In this document: positions 5,832 to 8,366 of the stretch, piece after piece
How positions within the stretch are numbered: position 1 is the first letter of the stretch
How the letters are laid out: each line of letters opens with the position of its first letter
DNA from: an uncultured Prosthecobacter sp.
GTDB lineage: Bacteria > Verrucomicrobiota > Verrucomicrobiia > Verrucomicrobiales > Verrucomicrobiaceae
NCBI GenBank assembly: GCA_947523045.1
Contig: CANNUR010000123.1
Coordinates: 1-8,366 of the forward strand
Direction of reading: 5' to 3'
Length of the DNA stretch: 8,366 nt
Position numbers and translations under genes: made by a program
The notes under the pieces: model-generated
Seen by the model: only the letters and a program-made list of their open reading frames with translations
Told to the model about the DNA's origin: nothing
Database searches by the model: none

Positions 5832-6227
5832 CTAACGGGTGGCGGAATCTTCGGTCACGGATTTTTGCAATTTCTGCGGTCGCTTCGGCCGCAGATCCTG
5901 CCAGCGCGTTGCCTGCTGCGGCGTCAGTTCGCCGGCGACGGCATCCGCGGCGCGATCGATGATGTCCCAGGTGCGGACCTCGGCCTCGTGTCGCCAGGCC
6001 TGCAGCTCGTCGAGCGCACGGTCGACCTCCGCTTCAAGGCGCAGCCGCTGGTCGGCATCGGGTTCCAACTGCTGGATCTGGCGCAGCACCGCCCAACGGA
6101 TGAATTCGGGCGAGCCGCTCTTCTTTTTCCACGTCTGGTGGGAGAGCACGCCGAGGATGAAGCCGGCACCACCGGCGATGACGACGGCGAGGGCGATCAG
6201 GCAACCGGCTTTGAAGCGGCTTGTCAT
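5832..6227 (-). CDS. Membrane-anchored helical protein, CpxP/Spy-like (periplasmic sensor type)
   Basis: The 131-residue protein has one N-terminal TM helix at about residues 8-29. A charged, strongly helical periplasmic part follows, containing the short motif LTPQQ at 101-105 before RWQDL. A membrane anchor, helix hairpin and LTxxQ-type motif are typical of the CpxP/Spy and heavy-metal-resistance sensor families, which sense envelope stress or bind misfolded proteins or metals. No Cys/His metal cluster is visible in the periplasmic part. The start overlaps the stop of the preceding gene as ATGA. Lying two genes after an ECF sigma factor, it may take part in signal sensing for it. The family call is moderate; the sensing role is inference. 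Confidence 0.75.
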   Translation of the reverse strand: MTSRFKAGCLIALAVVIAGGAGFILGVLSHQTWKKKSGSPEFIRWAVLRQIQQLEPDADQRLRLEAEVDRALDELQAWRHEAEVRTWDIIDRAADAVAGELTPQQATRWQDLRPKRPQKLQKSVTEDSATR

Positions 6228-6520
6228 GGCAGGGGCAGTTCGGGGACGAGGGTGGTTTCAATCCAGGCCGTCAACGGCGAGGCCGAAGTGGCCTGCCAGC
6301 CGGCGAGGCCGAGACTGACGGTGAAGAGCAGCGCGCAGGCGCAGAGGGCGCGGCGACCGAAGAGCGCCAGCCATTCGTCGAACGGCTCGGATCGGGCCGC
6401 CCGCCAGCGCGCCACCACCGCCGTGGCCAGGCCAAGCGGGGCGGGTTCGGGCGGATCAGCCGGCGCGCGGCGGGCCGCGTCGAGCACGCGACTCCAGCGG
6501 GGTTGGAGGGGAGAAGGCAT
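6224..6520 (-). CDS. Small single-TM protein next to the sigma factor, candidate anti-sigma component
   Basis: The 98-residue protein has a cytoplasmic N-terminal part of about 55 residues, rich in Arg, Ala and Pro (RVLDAARRAP, then LATAVVARW). One TM helix follows at about 58-76 (LCACALLFTVSLGLAGW region), then a short outer tail. It lies directly downstream of the ECF sigma gene with a 36-nt gap filled by a heptamer array, and its stop overlaps the next start as ATGA. This topology and position suit a small anti-sigma or signalling partner, but there is no recognisable zinc-binding anti-sigma motif. I recall similar proteins in verrucomicrobial sigma operons. No Shine-Dalgarno motif is visible before the start. 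Confidence 0.75.
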   Translation of the reverse strand: MPSPLQPRWSRVLDAARRAPADPPEPAPLGLATAVVARWRAARSEPFDEWLALFGRRALCACALLFTVSLGLAGWQATSASPLTAWIETTLVPELPLP

Positions 6521-6553
6521 AAGGAAAAAGGGATAAGAACCGAGAACCGCGAA
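6519..6553. repeat. Compound heptamer array: ATAAGGA/AAAAGGG units fused to CCGAGAA units
   Basis: Five 7-nt units are seen in register: ATAAGGA, AAAAGGG, ATAAGAA, CCGAGAA, CCGCGAA. It fills the gap between the sigma gene and the next gene, overlapping the latter's ATG. It contains GAACCGAGAACC (6537-6548), the same 12-mer found at 3533 and, inverted, at 3842. Its left half (6519-6537) is the reverse complement of 7358-7376 at 18 of 19 positions. Confidence 0.75.
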
Positions 6554-6556
6554 GGG

Positions 6557-7150
6557 TCATGAATCGAATTCAGGCGGCAGCAGGCGACGGGCGAGGGCAT
6601 GGAGTTTGCGGCGGGCGCGCAGGGTGCGCATCTTGACCATGGGTCGGCTCCAGCCGGTCAGCGCGGCGACCTCGGCGGTGCCGCGTTCCTCGAGATCGAC
6701 CAGGGTCAGGACGAGCCGCTCGGCGGGTGCGAGCTGGGCGAACAGGCGCTGCACCAAAGCGCGCGCCTCCTCGGGCCGGGTCTCCGGCTCCGTGCTGCGC
6801 GGGTCGGCGAGGAAATCCAGCCAGGCACGCTCGCCCTCGCCGAGGTCGGCGTGTCGCCACTCGGGGCGGGCGCGTTCGGCGCGCAGGGCATCGAGGCAGG
6901 TGCGCACGGTCAGCCGGCTCACCCAGTGCTCGAACGGCACGCCCGCACGCTCCTGGTAGCGGTCGAGCTTCTGCAGCAGCTTGAGGAACACCTCCTGCAC
7001 CAGATCCTCCTCGCTCTCGCGTCGCGGCAGGTGGTGGCGCACCCAGCGACGCACCAGCGGGTGCAGGTGCTCGACCAGCAAGCGCGCCGCTGCCGCCTCG
7101 CCCTCGCGGGCGCGGCGCACGACTTCCTGCACATCGAGATCCGCAGACAT
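6557..7150 (-). CDS. ECF-type RNA polymerase sigma-70 factor
   Basis: The 197-residue protein is a sigma-70 family factor of extracytoplasmic-function size. It has region 2 at about residues 26-95 (SEEDLVQEVFLKLLQKLDRY, then FEHWVSRLTVRTCLDALR) and region 4 at about 140-191 (LAPAERLVLTLVDLEE, then AEVAALTGWSRPMVKMRTL as the helix-turn-helix). Regions 1 and 3 are absent, as expected. It would direct RNA polymerase to a specific promoter set, probably including its own operon. It is the first gene of the seven-gene minus-strand block and is followed by two small membrane proteins that may control its activity. Palindromic sequences lie about 70-100 nt upstream of the start. The ATG at 7150 gives a normal-length N-terminus. 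Confidence 0.93.
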   Translation of the reverse strand: MSADLDVQEVVRRAREGEAAAARLLVEHLHPLVRRWVRHHLPRRESEEDLVQEVFLKLLQKLDRYQERAGVPFEHWVSRLTVRTCLDALRAERARPEWRHADLGEGERAWLDFLADPRSTEPETRPEEARALVQRLFAQLAPAERLVLTLVDLEERGTAEVAALTGWSRPMVKMRTLRARRKLHALARRLLPPEFDS

Positions 7151-7220
7151 CAGGCGCGCAGTCTATGGACAAAGCAAGGCACACACCAAGCGCCAAACGC
7201 GCCGGGCTCGGCAGCGGTCA

Positions 7221-7253
7221 CGGAAATTTCCGCCCGCTGCGACGCAGGCGGAA
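7221..7253. promoter_or_regulatory. Overlapping palindromes upstream of the sigma operon
   Basis: CGGAAATTTCCG at 7221-7232 is a perfect 12-bp palindrome. Its right part also pairs as TTCCGCC (7228-7234) with GGCGGAA (7247-7253), with CTGCG/CGCAG symmetry in the loop. The two pairings exclude each other. The spot lies 71-103 nt upstream of the sigma start, a reasonable place for an operator or leader structure. This is inference from symmetry alone. Confidence 0.35.
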
Positions 7254-7278
7254 GATGATGGAGGATGGTGGAGAGCTT

Positions 7279-7341
7279 GGCGGCTTCGCCGCCGTGGTGG
7301 CGCCAGCAAGGCTGGCTTGGAGAAAGCGGCAGCAAGGCTGC
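7279..7341. repeat. Row of three short GC hairpins (REP-like cluster)
   Basis: Three inverted repeats with 3-nt loops are seen: GGCGGC-TTC-GCCGCC (7279-7293), GCCAGC-AAG-GCTGGC (7302-7316) and GCAGC-AAG-GCTGC (7329-7341). The latter two share the exact decamer AGCAAGGCTG (7305-7314 and 7331-7340). Such clusters resemble repetitive extragenic palindromes. They could also terminate transcripts or insulate the two divergent units, but no U-tract follows. Confidence 0.6.
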
Positions 7342-7348
7342 GCGCGGC

Positions 7349-7376
7349 CCCTTTTCCCTTATCCCTTTTCCCTTAT
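7349..7376. repeat. Heptamer array, CCCTTTT/CCCTTAT alternating x4
   Basis: Four 7-nt units alternate as CCCTTTT, CCCTTAT, CCCTTTT, CCCTTAT, a perfect 14-nt double unit repeated twice. It lies 13 nt before the shared regulatory element of the DUF1080 gene, in the same relative place as the TCCCATC array before the sulfatase element. 7358-7376 matches 6519-6537 in inverted orientation at 18 of 19 positions. Confidence 0.85.
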
Positions 7377-7389
7377 CACTCCCCCCTCC

Positions 7390-7416
7390 TGCCAAATCCG
7401 ACACAACCTTTGCCGG
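7390..7416 (+). promoter_or_regulatory. Candidate regulatory element upstream of the DUF1080 gene, second copy
   Basis: This is the partner of 107-133, with TGCCA, AT, CGACAC, TTTGC and GG at the same spacing. It lies 72 nt upstream of the ATG at 7462. As in the other copy, it is preceded by an ATCA-plus-C-run stretch and a heptamer array. I did not find another convincing copy in the window on either strand. Co-regulation of the two genes is inference. Confidence 0.55.
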
Positions 7417-7461
7417 AAAGCCAAGCCTGTGCGTACGTTACACAACGCACCAACCCACCGC

Positions 7462-8366
7462 ATGAAACTGTCCCTTCTGCCCGCGCTCTGCGCCCTGCTC
7501 CTGCCACTGTCCGTCTTCGGACAGGATGGCTTCACGCCGTTGTTCAACGGTCGCGACCTCTCCGGCTGGGAGGGCGACCCCAAACTGTGGAAGGTTGAGG
7601 ACGGCGCCATCGTCGGCACCTGCAGCGGCCCGGAAAGCCCCGAGCACAACACCTTCCTGATCTGGCGCGGCGGCCTGGTGAAGGACTTCGAACTGCGCGC
7701 CACGGTGCGGGTCGAGGGCGACAACAATTCCGGCATCCAGTACCGCAGCCGCCTGCTGGAGGGTTTCGGCACCTGGGCGATCACCGGCTACCAGTGCGAC
7801 ATCCATCCGGCGGTGCAGCACACGGCGATGACCTATGAGGAGAAGGGCCGCGGCATCTTCGGCCTCAACAGCCAGAGCGTCGTGCTCGACCCGGCGGGTG
7901 GCCGCTGGCTGGTCGCCGAGCGCGACCCGGTGCAGGTCGATGTCTCGCAGTGGCAGGAATACACGATCATCGCCCGCGGCAACCACCTCATTCATCAGGT
8001 CAACGGCAAGCTCACCTCCGAGCTGACCGACTACGATGAGAAGGGCCGCGCGCTTGAGGGCCTGCTGGCGATTCAACTGCATCGCGGCAATGCCAACCGC
8101 GTTTTTGTCAAGGACATCCGGATCAAAACGCTGACCGATGCCAAGGTCATCCCCTTCGAGAAGTCGAACATCCCCTCCGATGCCCAGCGCATTGAGAAGC
8201 CGGTGACCAACAACCCTCAGGGCAAGACCCCGAACCCCGCGCCGAAGGCTGCTCCAAAAGCGAAGGCTGGCGCGAAAGCTGGTGCCAAGGCGGCCGCGAA
8301 AGCCGCCCCCAAGGGCAAGGCCGCACGCCCGCAGGCAGTCGGTCCGGCCATCGGTGAAAACAAGGC
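7462..8366 (+). CDS. DUF1080 (3-keto-disaccharide hydrolase) secreted protein, 3' end beyond the window
   Basis: The frame is open from ATG 7462 to the window edge, giving 301 complete codons without a stop, so the gene is partial. Residues 1-20 form a signal peptide (MKLSLLPALCALLLPLSVFG). A DUF1080 domain, with a concanavalin-like fold linked to 3-keto-glycoside hydrolysis, spans about 23-213. Its landmarks are FTPLFNGRDLSGWEG at 24-38, WKVEDGAIVGT at 43-53, NNSGIQYRS at 88-96, YQCDIHP at 110-116, WQEYTIIARGNHLIHQVNG at 164-182 and LLAIQLHRG at 201-209. A Lys/Ala/Pro-rich linker follows at about 254-291, ending in QAVGPAIGENKA. Such a linker implies another domain beyond the edge. From memory of verrucomicrobial relatives, that could be a propeller or cytochrome-containing module, but this is not visible here. 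It is divergent from the sigma operon and shares its upstream element with the sulfatase. Confidence 0.93.
   Translation, partial: MKLSLLPALCALLLPLSVFGQDGFTPLFNGRDLSGWEGDPKLWKVEDGAIVGTCSGPESPEHNTFLIWRGGLVKDFELRATVRVEGDNNSGIQYRSRLLEGFGTWAITGYQCDIHPAVQHTAMTYEEKGRGIFGLNSQSVVLDPAGGRWLVAERDPVQVDVSQWQEYTIIARGNHLIHQVNGKLTSELTDYDEKGRALEGLLAIQLHRGNANRVFVKDIRIKTLTDAKVIPFEKSNIPSDAQRIEKPVTNNPQGKTPNPAPKAAPKAKAGAKAGAKAAAKAAPKGKAARPQAVGPAIGENK

Larger units (their letters stand above)
7151..7461. other. Divergent intergenic region between the sigma operon and the DUF1080 gene
   Basis: The 311 nt hold, from left to right: the upstream side of the sigma gene; a perfect palindrome and an overlapping stem (7221-7253); a row of three hairpins (7279-7341); a CCCTTTT/CCCTTAT heptamer array (7349-7376); and the regulatory element shared with the sulfatase (7390-7416). 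No protein-coding frame here looks real. It should carry the promoters of both divergent transcription units. Confidence 0.75.

Noticed and set aside
3861..6536. Very long plus-strand open frame (891 codons) antisense to the operon
   Set aside because: It lies opposite five genes with clear domains, signal peptides and start/stop couplings. Its translation is a Gly/Ala/Glu-rich shadow typical of high-GC DNA, with no recognisable motif.
7162..7189. Possible -35/-10 promoter (TTGGTG, 16 nt, CATAGA on the minus strand) for the sigma gene
   Set aside because: Both boxes match the consensus poorly and would leave almost no leader; not better than chance in this region.
7438..8082. Minus-strand 214-codon frame opposite the DUF1080 gene
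   Set aside because: The plus-strand frame has a signal peptide and DUF1080 motifs and stays open to the window edge; the antisense frame has none.

Overview
The window looks like a piece of a high-GC Verrucomicrobiota-type (PVC superphylum) chromosome. I infer this from the mix of gene families: a secreted sulfatase, a DUF1080 (3-keto-disaccharide hydrolase) protein, a DUF1800/DUF1501 pair behind an ECF sigma factor, and the remains of a four-helix-bundle 'suffix domain' gene. No rRNA, tRNA, CRISPR array, transposase or phage gene was seen.

Layout. 1-98 is a perfect array of 14 TCCCATC heptamers. 107-133 is a regulatory-looking element, followed by a plus-strand secreted sulfatase (175-1599). 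1600-2258 is degraded or intergenic: a small heptamer array, a possible 57-residue hydrophobic protein (1688-1861, +), a broken four-helix-bundle gene (about 1829-2098, -), and a nonamer repeat. A seven-gene minus-strand block then runs from 7150 down to 2259: ECF sigma factor, one-TM small protein, CpxP/Spy-like helical membrane-anchored protein, four-TM membrane protein, DUF1800 lipoprotein, two-TM small protein, DUF1501 protein. Two junctions are ATGA stop/start overlaps, and the other gaps are 10, 21, 36 and 78 nt. 7151-7461 is a divergent intergenic region with palindromes, three hairpins, a heptamer array and a second copy of the regulatory element. A plus-strand DUF1080 protein starts at 7462 and runs off the right edge.

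Functional reading (inference). The two plus-strand genes are exported and probably act on sulfated or unusual carbohydrates outside the cytoplasm. They share an upstream element at nearly the same distance from their start codons, so they may be co-regulated. The minus-strand block looks like a self-regulated envelope operon: the sigma factor and two small membrane proteins could form the sensing part, and DUF1800/DUF1501 the exported effector pair, whose function is unknown.

The most unusual aspect is a set of heptanucleotide repeats. At least six unrelated 7-nt units occupy the non-coding junctions, sometimes fused to each other in the same 7-nt register. One 12-mer built from them, GAACCGAGAACC, occurs exactly at three junctions, twice in inverted orientation around the small gene that separates DUF1800 from DUF1501.
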